27,681 nt of DNA from JAWWBS01 sp033720815 (GTDB lineage Bacteria; Pseudomonadota; Gammaproteobacteria; Natronospirales; JAJUFS01), in the NCBI GenBank assembly GCA_033720815.1, contig JAWWBT010000013.1, positions 1 to 27,681 of the forward strand, in the 5' to 3' direction. Position numbers and translations under genes: made by a program. Below the pieces are notes generated by a model, which searched no databases, had not been told where the DNA came from, and saw nothing but the letters and a program-made list of their open reading frames with translations. This document shows positions 7,098-15,047 of the stretch, piece by piece. Position 1 is the first letter of the stretch; each line of letters begins with the position of its first letter.

Positions 7098-7736
7098 ATG
7101 TGCGGCCGCTACTACCTTCGGCACTCTCCCCGCGAAATTCGCGAAGGTCTCGGGCCGGACTGGGACTGGCGCTTCCCGGAATTCCCGACCCTAGGCCTGT
7201 TCAACATGGCACCCAGCCAGGAATTTCCAGTGGCATGCGATGTCGCTGGCGAGAAGGCCATCATCGCCCGCCAGTGGGGACTGGCGCCGTCGTGGCTGAA
7301 GGATCCCTCCAAGGCACAGATCAATGCGCGCGCGGAAACCGTCTGGGAAAAACCCATGTTCCGTCACGGTGTGCACAAGGGCCGTTGCCTGGTGCCGGCA
7401 TCGGGCTGGTATGAATGGCAGCAGTCAGCCAATGGCAAGCAGCCACATGCACTCGCGCCACTTGATGATTCATTGCTGCTGTTTGCCGGTATCGAAGACA
7501 ACGGCACCTACGCAATCCTTACCCGTGAAGCGACACCGGCGCTCGCACATGTGCATCACCGCATGCCCTGCGTATTGAGCCGAGATGCCGCAATGGCGTG
7601 GATGTCGCCACACGATGATGAAGCGGCGGAAGCGCTGGCGATGCGCGTGCTGGGTACGTTCAAGGCATGGCCCGTGTCGACGCAGGTCAACAGCCCCCGC
7701 AACGACGACCCCTCGAACATCAAGCCGATCGACTAA
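7098..7736 (+). CDS. yedK: SRAP/YedK-type abasic-site processing protein
   Basis: 212 residues. MCGRYYL at the N-terminus is diagnostic: after methionine removal Cys2 becomes the N-terminal nucleophile that forms a thiazolidine crosslink with abasic sites in single-stranded DNA (HMCES/YedK family). The other conserved residues are present: Asn76 in INARAET, Glu106 in SGWYEW, and His153 in VHHRMP. The protein shields abasic sites at replication forks. The ATG at 7098 is certain because Cys2 must follow it. The upstream stop codon is one base away, so it is coupled to the DUF423 gene. It converges on the next gene with a 3-bp gap. Confidence 0.95.
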   Translation: MCGRYYLRHSPREIREGLGPDWDWRFPEFPTLGLFNMAPSQEFPVACDVAGEKAIIARQWGLAPSWLKDPSKAQINARAETVWEKPMFRHGVHKGRCLVPASGWYEWQQSANGKQPHALAPLDDSLLLFAGIEDNGTYAILTREATPALAHVHHRMPCVLSRDAAMAWMSPHDDEAAEALAMRVLGTFKAWPVSTQVNSPRNDDPSNIKPID

Positions 7737-7739
7737 ACC

Positions 7740-8141
7740 TCATTGCTGCGGCAATGGCGCCAGGTCAGGCGCAACGAATTCCGTGCGTGCTTTTTCCGAA
7801 TCCAGGACGTCGTCGCTGTAATGCCGGGCGATGAGCCTGCGCGGCTCCTCGACCAGGTCCGGGCATTGCGACAGGAAGTCTTCCCAGTTCGTGGCTGGGT
7901 GTGATGCACGCAGCTCCGCGATGATGTGCATGAAGGCGCGGGTGAGCGTGACGTGGAACTTGTCGGTCGCGCCGAGGTGGTTTGCGTAACGCTGGATACT
8001 GCGCGCGCAATGTTCCGCGGCCTCGTTTACCGGATACCTGTCGAGGTAGAGCCATGCGGCGCGCAGGTGCCCACGGTGGTTGAAGTACCGCTTGTCGAGC
8101 GAGCAGTCTTCCAGCGCCGTAATGAATTCCTGGTCGTTCAC
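7740..8141 (-). CDS. Conserved hypothetical protein, all-alpha
   Basis: 133 residues, no signal peptide or membrane segment. Near the N-terminus is KRYFNHRGHLRAAWLYLDRYP (about 17-37), a His-rich motif that recurs in a family of small proteobacterial proteins with no assigned function. The rest is predicted helical and contains no catalytic motif that I recognise. The start ATG overlaps the stop of the YeeZ-like gene by 4 bp (ATGA), so the two are translationally coupled. The His residues of NHRGH could bind a metal; this is speculation. Confidence 0.75.
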   Translation of the reverse strand: MNDQEFITALEDCSLDKRYFNHRGHLRAAWLYLDRYPVNEAAEHCARSIQRYANHLGATDKFHVTLTRAFMHIIAELRASHPATNWEDFLSQCPDLVEEPRRLIARHYSDDVLDSEKARTEFVAPDLAPLPQQ

Positions 8142-8995
8142 GCATTGCTCCCATCGGTCATGCTGGCGCGCAGGCCGTCGCGGAAATCCGGGTAGCGCAG
8201 GCGGAATCCGTCAATCGCCAGCAGTCGATCAACATTCACGCGCTTCGAATCGCGCATGAATGACAGCGCCATTTCCGAAAATTCGGCCCTGGCTTCTGCC
8301 CAACCGATACGTTCCGGTGCGGGCTTGCCGGTCATGGCCGCAAAGGCATCAAGGAATTCCGCCGTCGTCGTCGGGTTTCCGTCGGCCACGTTGAAGACTT
8401 CCGCCATCACCTTGCCGTGCGCGTCTGCGGCTGCCATTGCAGCGGCAACGAGGTCATCGACGTGGATGCGGTTGGTATATCCGGAAGACACCGGGTCGAG
8501 TACCGGCTTGCCGTTGTCGAGCCGATCGATCGGCAGGCGGCCCGGGCCGTAAATGCCGGCGATGCGCAGGATGGTCAGCGCCACGCCATGCATCGCGCAC
8601 CAGCCGCGGCATTGCCACTCGGCGTCGGCACGTCGCATCGACCGTTCGTTGTTCGGTTTCAGCTCGGTATCTTCGTTTACCCAGGCACCGTCCTGGTCAC
8701 CGTAGACACCTGTGGTACCGAAGTAGACGAATTCGCGCGGCGGGGGGAGGCGCTTGAGCAGGCCGGTGAGGCGAATATCTTCCACGCCGTCGCGCTGCGG
8801 CGGGATGGTGTAGTAAACCCGGTCCATCTGCGGCAGTTCCTCGTGCGGTGCGAGCACGCGGACCCCAAGCGCGCGTAGCCGCGCGGCACGTTCCGCGTCG
8901 CGCGTGGTGCCGGTCACGCGATCGCCGCGCTCGATATGGCGCGCTGCAAGGCGCTCGCCAGCGTAACCGCAGCCGAGGATGAGAATGCGCTTCAT
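8138..8995 (-). CDS. YeeZ-like NAD(P)-dependent epimerase/SDR
   Basis: 285 residues, extended short-chain dehydrogenase. The nucleotide-binding loop GCGYAGERLA (8-17) begins the Rossmann fold, and TTRD (30-33) after the second strand favours NADP. YFGTTGVYGDQDGAWVNED (about 96-114) is the segment after strand 5 and is typical of YeeZ proteins. RIHVDDLVAA and FNVADGNPTTTAEF are the C-terminal epimerase-like motifs. A canonical YxxxK is not obvious, as in other atypical extended SDRs. The substrate is unknown. A GGAG ribosome binding site precedes the ATG. It is the first gene of a two-gene unit and is divergent from the flavin reductase. Confidence 0.85.
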   Translation of the reverse strand: MKRILILGCGYAGERLAARHIERGDRVTGTTRDAERAARLRALGVRVLAPHEELPQMDRVYYTIPPQRDGVEDIRLTGLLKRLPPPREFVYFGTTGVYGDQDGAWVNEDTELKPNNERSMRRADAEWQCRGWCAMHGVALTILRIAGIYGPGRLPIDRLDNGKPVLDPVSSGYTNRIHVDDLVAAAMAAADAHGKVMAEVFNVADGNPTTTAEFLDAFAAMTGKPAPERIGWAEARAEFSEMALSFMRDSKRVNVDRLLAIDGFRLRYPDFRDGLRASMTDGSNA

Positions 8996-9017
8996 TTCCG
9001 TTTCTCCATACTTTCTT

Positions 9018-9023
9018 TACAAT
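9018..9023 (+). promoter_or_regulatory. Candidate -10 for the 2Fe-2S reductase gene
   Basis: TACAAT in the AT-rich 103-bp gap between the divergent SDR and reductase genes; one mismatch to TATAAT, with no good -35 box. Weak prediction. Confidence 0.25.
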
Positions 9024-9098
9024 ACATGACCAAATTACTCAGGTTAATTGTCGCATTCATGGCGCCGCCCAACGCAGGCGCCCTACGGAGTCTCCCGA

Positions 9099-10148
9099 AT
9101 GTCCCACACCGTGAGGCTGGTTCCCAGCAACCGGTCATTTACCGTCGAGTCCGATGAAAGCGTACTCGAAGCGGCGCTGAAGGCGGGTGTTTCCCTGCCG
9201 TATTCCTGCCGCTCCGGAAGCTGTGGCTCCTGCCGTTGTCACATGATCGAGGGCGAGGTGAGCTATCCGGAAGGCATGCCGATCGGCCTTTCGGAAACCG
9301 AGCACGAGGCAGGTGCGGTACTTGCCTGCCGAGCGCATGCCGAAACCGGGCTGGTGCTGGAAGTCCAGGAGCTTTCGCGGCTTACCGAAGTCATCATCAA
9401 GACCTTGCCGGCTCGCGTGATGAGCATGCAGCGCCTGAACCATGACGTGATGCAGGTGTTCCTGAAGCTGCCTGCGGTTGAACGTCTTGATTACCTTGCC
9501 GGCCAGTACGTCGACATCCTCCTGCGTGATGGTAGCCGCCGCTCGTTTTCGCTGGCCAACGCGCCCGGTAGCAGCGAGGAGCTCGAGCTGCATATCCGGC
9601 ATGTGCCGGGTGGTCAGTTCACCACTGCCGTGTTCGAGGAAATGAAGGAAAAGGCCCTGGTTCGCGTGCAGGGACCGCTCGGCAGTTTCTTCCTGCGCGA
9701 GGATTCGCAGCGACCGATCATCCTGGTCGGTGGCGGTACCGGGTTTGCACCGTTGAAGGCGATCATCGAGCAGGTGATCGACGATGGCATTGGTCGGCCC
9801 ATTCACCTCTACTGGGGTGCGCGAGATATCGCCGACCTGTACTCCGACCTGCCGCGGCAATGGCAGGAAATGCTGCCGAATTTCCGCTTTACGCCGGTAT
9901 TGTCGGATGCCAGCGACGAGTGGCAGGGGCGCCGCGGCTGGGTGCACGAGGCCGTGCTCGAAGACTATCCGCAACCCGCCGACCATGACGTTTACATGGC
10001 CGGGCCGCCGCCGATGATCGAAGCAGGCCATGCTGCCTTCGCTGCCGCCGGCTTGCCGGAAACCCAGCTGTTCTTCGATTCCTTCGATTTTGCGCCGGAG
10101 GTCCAGGCTGCGCTGGATGCGCAAGCGGCCAGCAAGGCCAGCGGCTGA
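9099..10148 (+). CDS. 2Fe-2S ferredoxin:NAD(P)H flavin reductase (AscD/RfbI-like)
   Basis: 349 residues in three modules. An N-terminal plant-type 2Fe-2S ferredoxin has ligands Cys37, Cys42, Cys45 and Cys77. An FAD-binding beta barrel carries RRSFSLANAP (FAD motif RxxS). An NAD(P) domain carries VGGGTGFAPLKAI and, near the end, YMAGPPPMIEAGHAAF. This is the order of CDP-6-deoxy-delta-3,4-glucoseen reductase-like and oxygenase-reductase enzymes, which pass electrons from NAD(P)H to a partner protein. No O-antigen sugar genes or oxygenase are nearby, so the partner is unknown; a role like the UbiB-adjacent Fre/AscD homologues is possible. The ATG at 9099 removes 17 unlikely residues from the longest frame. 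Confidence 0.88.
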   Translation: MSHTVRLVPSNRSFTVESDESVLEAALKAGVSLPYSCRSGSCGSCRCHMIEGEVSYPEGMPIGLSETEHEAGAVLACRAHAETGLVLEVQELSRLTEVIIKTLPARVMSMQRLNHDVMQVFLKLPAVERLDYLAGQYVDILLRDGSRRSFSLANAPGSSEELELHIRHVPGGQFTTAVFEEMKEKALVRVQGPLGSFFLREDSQRPIILVGGGTGFAPLKAIIEQVIDDGIGRPIHLYWGARDIADLYSDLPRQWQEMLPNFRFTPVLSDASDEWQGRRGWVHEAVLEDYPQPADHDVYMAGPPPMIEAGHAAFAAAGLPETQLFFDSFDFAPEVQAALDAQAASKASG

Positions 10149-10178
10149 ATGCCTTGCAGGAAATGGTGATGCAAAGAA

Positions 10179-10201
10179 AAGGGCGCCCGGTGGGCGCCCT
10201 T
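10179..10201. terminator. GC-rich hairpin terminator between convergent genes
   Basis: AAGGGCGCCC (10179-10188), loop GGT, GGGCGCCCTT (10192-10201): a perfect 10-bp stem with an A-run before and a pyrimidine tail after. It can serve both the reductase gene and the minus-strand hem operon, whose last gene ends at 10228. Confidence 0.75.
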
Positions 10202-10227
10202 CCTGCTTTCAATGAAATCCTGCCCGG

Positions 10228-11400
10228 TCAGACTTTCTGTTCCAGGCCCTTGCGGAATGCCTGCATCGCGGCCTCGGGCTGGCCCAGCTCGCGCAGCAGT
10301 TCGCCCAGGCGGTGCCAGGTGCGCGGCTGCGGATCGATGCGCGCGCTGTCCTCCAGGTAGGAGCGCGCCTTGCCCCAGAGGCCATTCTCCGCGCAAAGCT
10401 GGCCCGCCGCGTAAAGCAGTGCCGCATCGCCACTCCGGGCGCGCAACCACGACTCGACGCGGCCCAGCTGTTTCTCCGGATGCGAGCTGCGGATTTCGCC
10501 GTAGCGCAATACCAGTCGGTCATCCCAGTTGTGCTTCAGTGCACCGCGCAGGATTGACTCTGCGGCATCCTGGTCGTCATGTCGTTCCAGCGCATCGACA
10601 CACGCGAGGGCGACGTCCGGATGGCGACGAAGGCGCCGCGGCGTGGAGTTCCAGATCTTGTCCACATCTTCGCGATCGCGCGTCGTCGACAGCGCGGCCT
10701 GCAATGCTTCCGCCTCGATGCGCTCGAGATCCTCGCCCCGAAAGACATCCGACTTGCGCAGTCTCGGCAGCAGCGTTTCCAGGCCGCGCCAGTCACCTAC
10801 CGCTTCGTACACGCGAGCGAGGAGCTTCAGGCCATAGGCATGGCCAGGCTTCAATTCCTGCAGGCGGCGCAGCGTCGCGAGCGCATGTTCGTACTGCTGG
10901 TGCTGGAGCTGCAGTTCCGCCTGGGTCAGCAACACGGCAACCGTGGCGGCGGGCGTGCTTTCGTACGCGGCCTTCAGGTAGGCATCGCGACGCTCGTCCT
11001 CTTTCAGCAGCTGTGCCGCGCGGGCAGCGGCGAGGTAATTGATCAGCGGGACATCGCTGTCACGTGCGTTCTTCACGAGGCGACGTTCACCCTGCTTCCA
11101 CTGGCCTTCGGCGATTTCGATCAGGCCACGGGTGAGCGCACGGCGGGCGGCCTTCTGGCGACGTGCGCGAAGCCGTGCAGCAAGCCGGGAAGGGAAGGTC
11201 CAGGCCCAGACCAGCAACGCGGCGATTGCCCACAGCCCGACCAGCACGCTGACGCTGAGCAGCGAAAATACCGCCAGCGTCATTTCGATGACTTCGCCAC
11301 CGTAGTAGACGCGAACCAGCCCCGGGTCACTCTCCAGCGCGAGGCCGGCAGCAACGGCGACGGCGAGCGTCGCGAGGATCAGCAGTATCCAGCGGATCAT
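10228..11400 (-). CDS. hemY: HemY, membrane-anchored TPR protein of haem biosynthesis
   Basis: 390 residues. Two N-terminal membrane helices (about 1-22 and 40-66) enclose the periplasmic stretch LESDPGLVRVYYGGEVIEMT, which is typical of proteobacterial HemY. The remainder is alpha-helical with TPR-like repeats, e.g. YEHALATLRRLQELKPGHAYGLKLLARVYEAVGDW and the terminal WHRLGELLRELGQPEAAMQAFRKGLE. The name comes from its operon position; this HemY is not the Bacillus protoporphyrinogen oxidase and is thought to be a scaffold for late haem enzymes. Its ATG shares one base with the hemX stop (TGATG), so it is translationally coupled. It is the last gene of the hemCDXY block. Confidence 0.9.
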   Translation of the reverse strand: MIRWILLILATLAVAVAAGLALESDPGLVRVYYGGEVIEMTLAVFSLLSVSVLVGLWAIAALLVWAWTFPSRLAARLRARRQKAARRALTRGLIEIAEGQWKQGERRLVKNARDSDVPLINYLAAARAAQLLKEDERRDAYLKAAYESTPAATVAVLLTQAELQLQHQQYEHALATLRRLQELKPGHAYGLKLLARVYEAVGDWRGLETLLPRLRKSDVFRGEDLERIEAEALQAALSTTRDREDVDKIWNSTPRRLRRHPDVALACVDALERHDDQDAAESILRGALKHNWDDRLVLRYGEIRSSHPEKQLGRVESWLRARSGDAALLYAAGQLCAENGLWGKARSYLEDSARIDPQPRTWHRLGELLRELGQPEAAMQAFRKGLEQKV

Positions 11401-12503
11401 CAGCGGCCCACCTCGTTACCGGCGAGGCGGCGGAAGGTTTCCAGCGCACCGGAAATATCCGGCAGGTCCGGATGCAGCGAGATCTCGAGCAGGCCGTTGA
11501 TATCGCTCAGCACGCCGGCCACCTGCGCATCATTGGTGTCGAAATAGCGGTTGATCCATTCGCGGGCGGTTTCGAGGCTCTGCCGGTAGGCTGCTGCCTC
11601 ACCCTGAAGCAGGGCGGCGCGCGCGGCCGCAAACTGCAACTCGAGATTCCGGTACAGGAAGAAATGCTCTTCCGGACTCAGCAGCGGTGGTGGCGGTTCA
11701 GCCTTGTCGACCGTCACCAGTTTCGAGAAGAGGCGTTTCGTACCCGCCTTGAAACGCTGCCACCAGCCGCCTTCCTCGGCGGCCTGCTCTTCCACTTGCT
11801 GCTCGCGTGCGTGGGCCGACTGGTCCAGGGGCAGGGTCTTTGCGGCGCGCATCAGGCTGCCAAGCTTCAGGGCCATCCCGCTGGTATCCGGCACGGCAAC
11901 AGTGGACAGCGCGGTGAGATGATCCGCGATTTCCTCGCGCACCGGCATCAGCTGCGGGGCCTCGAGTGCCCGGAGCCGATCATCTGCTGCCTGCAGGGCA
12001 TAAATCGCTGCGTCGACGTCGCCGGTCAGGTAAAGCTCGTCGGCTGCTATGCGCAGCAGGAATTCGATTTCCGCGCGGAGCAGGTCGCGGCGACCACCCT
12101 GGGCGGCGTCGCGCAACTGCTCGACGGATGTTGCCAGCGCATCGATGCGATCGCGCAGGGCATCCTGGGCCGAGGAAATCGCATCCTGGCTTTCACCAAA
12201 GCTCGATACATCGACCGTGGTTTCACGCAAGGTCTGCAGCTCGTTGCGCAGCTGGCGAATCTCGGCGCGCTGCTGGTCGAGAGCCTGCGTGTAACTGGCC
12301 TCGGCCTGCTGCAACCACTGCCAGCCGAACCAGCCACCGGCACCGAGACCACCCAGCAGCACCAGCACCAGCAGCCAGCGGAAGAACCCGACACCGGATT
12401 TCCTTACCCGTGTTGCTGTCGCCTTGTCGCGCGACTGAGCGGGTGACTTCTGCGCCGGCTTGTCGGATGTTGCACTGGAATCGTTTTCTGGCTTTTCGCT
12501 CAT
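11400..12503 (-). CDS. hemX: HemX, membrane-anchored haem operon protein
   Basis: 367 residues starting at MSEKPEND; this start overlaps the hemD stop as ATGA. A polar, Ser/Lys-rich cytoplasmic N-terminus (1-36) precedes one membrane helix (37-58, FFRWLLVLVLLGGLGAGGWFG). A coiled coil (about 68-125, e.g. RQLRNELQTLRE) and a helical periplasmic domain follow. Databases often mislabel this family as uroporphyrinogen-III methyltransferase; no such catalytic motif is present. It probably acts with HemY to organise haem intermediates, but the biochemical role is unproven. Confidence 0.88.
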   Translation of the reverse strand: MSEKPENDSSATSDKPAQKSPAQSRDKATATRVRKSGVGFFRWLLVLVLLGGLGAGGWFGWQWLQQAEASYTQALDQQRAEIRQLRNELQTLRETTVDVSSFGESQDAISSAQDALRDRIDALATSVEQLRDAAQGGRRDLLRAEIEFLLRIAADELYLTGDVDAAIYALQAADDRLRALEAPQLMPVREEIADHLTALSTVAVPDTSGMALKLGSLMRAAKTLPLDQSAHAREQQVEEQAAEEGGWWQRFKAGTKRLFSKLVTVDKAEPPPPLLSPEEHFFLYRNLELQFAAARAALLQGEAAAYRQSLETAREWINRYFDTNDAQVAGVLSDINGLLEISLHPDLPDISGALETFRRLAGNEVGR

Positions 12504-13282
12504 TCGGAATCCTGTTGACGCCTGTCCTGGGTTTCGCGCCACCAATCCAGCAGCGCGGTCATCGTCGCCACATCAGAGGCGCCGGAAGCGATGACGGGCT
12601 CGGCAGTGATGCCGAGTTCACGAATCAATTTAATCATACGCACCGTGGGAGCGACCAGCGTGGTCGAGGCGAGATATTTCCGGCCTTCCTCATCCAGCAG
12701 TGCATGCAGGTTTTCGAGCCCGGCGCGGGAACTCACCACGATGGCGTCGAGGCCGTCCTTGCGCCACCAGTCGAGCAATGGCTGGATTTCGCTGTCCGGC
12801 TTCTCGCGACGATACACGGCGGCGACACCCACTTCCGCGCCCCGCTCGGCCAGCGAATCACGCAAGAGCTCGCGACCCCCTTCACCCTTGACGATCAGGA
12901 TGCGCTTTCCCGCAATGGACTGGAGGGCCTCGCTTTCCAGCAGTCCCTCGCTTTCCTGCCTTTCACGCGGCAGCAGGTCGGTGTTCCAGCCTTCCTCGTC
13001 GAGAGCGGCGGCCGTGGCATCTCCGACTGCTGCGATCCGGGTTGCGTCGCCCCGATAGTCGCGCAGGACATCCATGCCGTAAGTGACGGCATTCACGGAG
13101 GTGAATATCAACCAGTCGACGGGGCCCGCGGGCAGGCTGACGCGTGCCTCGTCCAGGGGACGGATCTCCAGGGTGGGAAATGACAGCGCGCGGCCGCCTT
13201 CTGAGGCGACCAGCCGGCACAGTGACTGGCCCCGTTCGGAAGGCCGTGTTACCACGATACCGGCGTTACGCAGGCCGTCCAT
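12500..13282 (-). CDS. hemD: Uroporphyrinogen-III synthase
   Basis: 260 residues. It closes and inverts hydroxymethylbilane to uroporphyrinogen III. The family conserves little sequence, but the two-domain alpha/beta pattern is visible: N-terminal IVVTRPSERGQSLCRLV (9-25), DWLIFTSVNAVTYG (55-68) and AAVGDATAAALDEEG (about 85-99) are the standard motifs, and the C-terminal part has DAIVVSSRAGLENL. Position directly after hemC (the stop is adjacent to the ATG with no gap) confirms the call. Its 3' end overlaps hemX by 4 bp. Confidence 0.93.
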   Translation of the reverse strand: MDGLRNAGIVVTRPSERGQSLCRLVASEGGRALSFPTLEIRPLDEARVSLPAGPVDWLIFTSVNAVTYGMDVLRDYRGDATRIAAVGDATAAALDEEGWNTDLLPRERQESEGLLESEALQSIAGKRILIVKGEGGRELLRDSLAERGAEVGVAAVYRREKPDSEIQPLLDWWRKDGLDAIVVSSRAGLENLHALLDEEGRKYLASTTLVAPTVRMIKLIRELGITAEPVIASGASDVATMTALLDWWRETQDRRQQDSE

Positions 13283-14236
13283 TCAGTGATCTTCAGCCAG
13301 CTGCGCGAGAATTTCCCCGGCGCCGCGTTCCAGCAATTCCTCTGCCAGCTCGCGACCGATGGTTTCTGCCTGTTCGGCCGCGCCACGACGCTCGCCCCGG
13401 ATGACGCGACTGCCGTCAGGCAAGCCGACCAGCGCGCGCAGGTAGATTTCATCCCCGGCCAGTTCGGCGTAGCCCGCCAGCGGCACGTCGCAGGAACCCT
13501 GCAGGCGCGCGTTCAATGCTCGCTCGGCGCGGGTTCGGGTGGCCGTTGGCGCATCGTTGAGTGCTTCAAGCAGCGCGATCACTTCGGCGTCATCGGCGCG
13601 GCACTCGATGCCTACCGTTCCCTGGCCCACCGCGGGCAGGCTTTGCTCGGGCGGCAGGACCGCCGCAATGCGGTCTTCCATGCCGAGGCGGCGCAAGCCG
13701 GCCGCGGCGAGGATGATGGCATCGAATTCGCCGGCATCGAGTTTCGACAGGCGGGTCCCGACATTGCCTCGAAGCGTGTCCACCTCGAAATCCGGCCGGT
13801 TTGCGCGCAGCTGGCACTGGCGGCGCAGGCTGGACGAACCGATTCGCGCGCCTTCCGGCAATTCATCGAGCGATGAATACTTGTTGGAGACCAGCGCATC
13901 GCAGGGGTCGCCACGTTCCAGCACCGTCGGCAGCACGAAGCCTTCCGGCATTTCGGCGGTGACATCCTTCATCGAGTGCACGGCGATATCCGCCTTGCCT
14001 TCCAGCATGGCGACTTCCAGTTCCTTGATGAACAGGCCCTTGCCACCGATCTTCGACAGCGGCGTGTCGAGGATGCGATCACCCTTGGTAGTGATCTTCA
14101 GCAGTTCGACCTGGATATCCGGGTGCGTTTCGCGCAGGCGTTCGGCCACGGTCTCGGCCTGCCACAGGGCCAGCGGCGACTGGCGGGTGGCAATGCGAAT
14201 GGTACGGCCAGAAGAATCTCGGCTGGGGGAATTCAT
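13283..14236 (-). CDS. hemC: Porphobilinogen deaminase (hydroxymethylbilane synthase)
   Basis: 317 residues with the ATG at 14236. An ATG five codons upstream (14251) is the alternative; neither has a strong ribosome binding site. The enzyme joins four porphobilinogens into hydroxymethylbilane. RIATRQSPLALWQ opens domain 1, VHSMKDV carries the catalytic Asp91, SSLRRQCQLRANRP has the substrate-binding arginines, and LQGSCDVPLAGYA carries Cys249, which holds the dipyrromethane cofactor. All are intact. It is the first gene of hemCDXY and follows algR with a 74-bp gap on the same strand, the order seen in Pseudomonas. Confidence 0.95.
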   Translation of the reverse strand: MNSPSRDSSGRTIRIATRQSPLALWQAETVAERLRETHPDIQVELLKITTKGDRILDTPLSKIGGKGLFIKELEVAMLEGKADIAVHSMKDVTAEMPEGFVLPTVLERGDPCDALVSNKYSSLDELPEGARIGSSSLRRQCQLRANRPDFEVDTLRGNVGTRLSKLDAGEFDAIILAAAGLRRLGMEDRIAAVLPPEQSLPAVGQGTVGIECRADDAEVIALLEALNDAPTATRTRAERALNARLQGSCDVPLAGYAELAGDEIYLRALVGLPDGSRVIRGERRGAAEQAETIGRELAEELLERGAGEILAQLAEDH

Positions 14237-14310
14237 TGCGGCGCAGTCCATTGTCTGGAAATGAGCCGCCTATTCTACGCGTTGCAGCGGGAGCTGCGAA
14301 CCGTGAAGGC

Positions 14311-15045
14311 TCAGCCGTTGCGGATCAGCTTGCGAACCTCGGGAACCAGGCGGCGAGATACCTCGAGAGTTTCATCGCATTCCCGCAAGCGCAGGTGGAA
14401 ATGACCGTCCTTGTCCTTTTCCAGGGAATCGAGATACTTCCGGGCCGCGAGGGCATTGCGGTGGACGCGAATGAACTCCTCGCTGAATTCCTCTTCGAGG
14501 GATTTCAACGGGTCCTCGATCAGCACCTCGCCATCCTCATGCCGTACCACCACGTATTTCTGGTCGGCACGGAAATAGTAGATGCTGGTTACCGGCACCA
14601 GCTTCAGCGAATCCCGCACCCTGGCACAGATGTGCCGACGCGCGCCGGAGTCCTGTTGCATCCCCGCGAGTTGCGCCTGCTGGGCAGCATTGGGGCGCTC
14701 GGCATTGCGCAGTGCTCTTTCGAGTCGCTCAACGCGGATAGGTTTCAGCAGGTAATCCGCTGCTCGCGCTTCGAAGGCCTTCATCGCGAACTGGTCGTAG
14801 GCGGTGGTGAAAATGATCGCCGGCGGCGTGTCGAGCTGGGCCAGGTGGCGGGCGCACTCCAGGCCATCCATGTCCGGCATGCGGATATCCAGCAGGAGGC
14901 AATCCGGGTTGGCGCGTTCGACTTCCTTCAGCGCAGCGCGACCCGTGGCGGCCTCGCCCACGACTTCGGCACCCTCGATCTTCTCGACAAGCTGTGCCAG
15001 GCGACGACGCGCCGGCGCTTCATCATCAACGATCAGTATGCGCAT
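14311..15045 (-). CDS. algR: AlgR-like LytTR response regulator
   Basis: 244 residues starting at MRILIVDDEAPARRRL. The receiver domain has the acidic pair Asp7/Asp8, phospho-acceptor Asp53 (LLLDIRMPDMDGL), Thr80 and Lys101 (YLLKP). A LytTR DNA-binding domain follows from about 138 (HICARVRDSLKLVPVTSIYYFRA, then FIRVHRNALAARKYL). In Pseudomonas AlgR controls alginate, type IV pilus minor pilins and virulence genes. Here its targets are unknown, though the paired cyclic di-GMP enzymes nearby may point to surface lifestyle control. It starts two bases after the algZ stop. Confidence 0.92.
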   Translation of the reverse strand: MRILIVDDEAPARRRLAQLVEKIEGAEVVGEAATGRAALKEVERANPDCLLLDIRMPDMDGLECARHLAQLDTPPAIIFTTAYDQFAMKAFEARAADYLLKPIRVERLERALRNAERPNAAQQAQLAGMQQDSGARRHICARVRDSLKLVPVTSIYYFRADQKYVVVRHEDGEVLIEDPLKSLEEEFSEEFIRVHRNALAARKYLDSLEKDKDGHFHLRLRECDETLEVSRRLVPEVRKLIRNG

Positions 15046-15047
15046 CC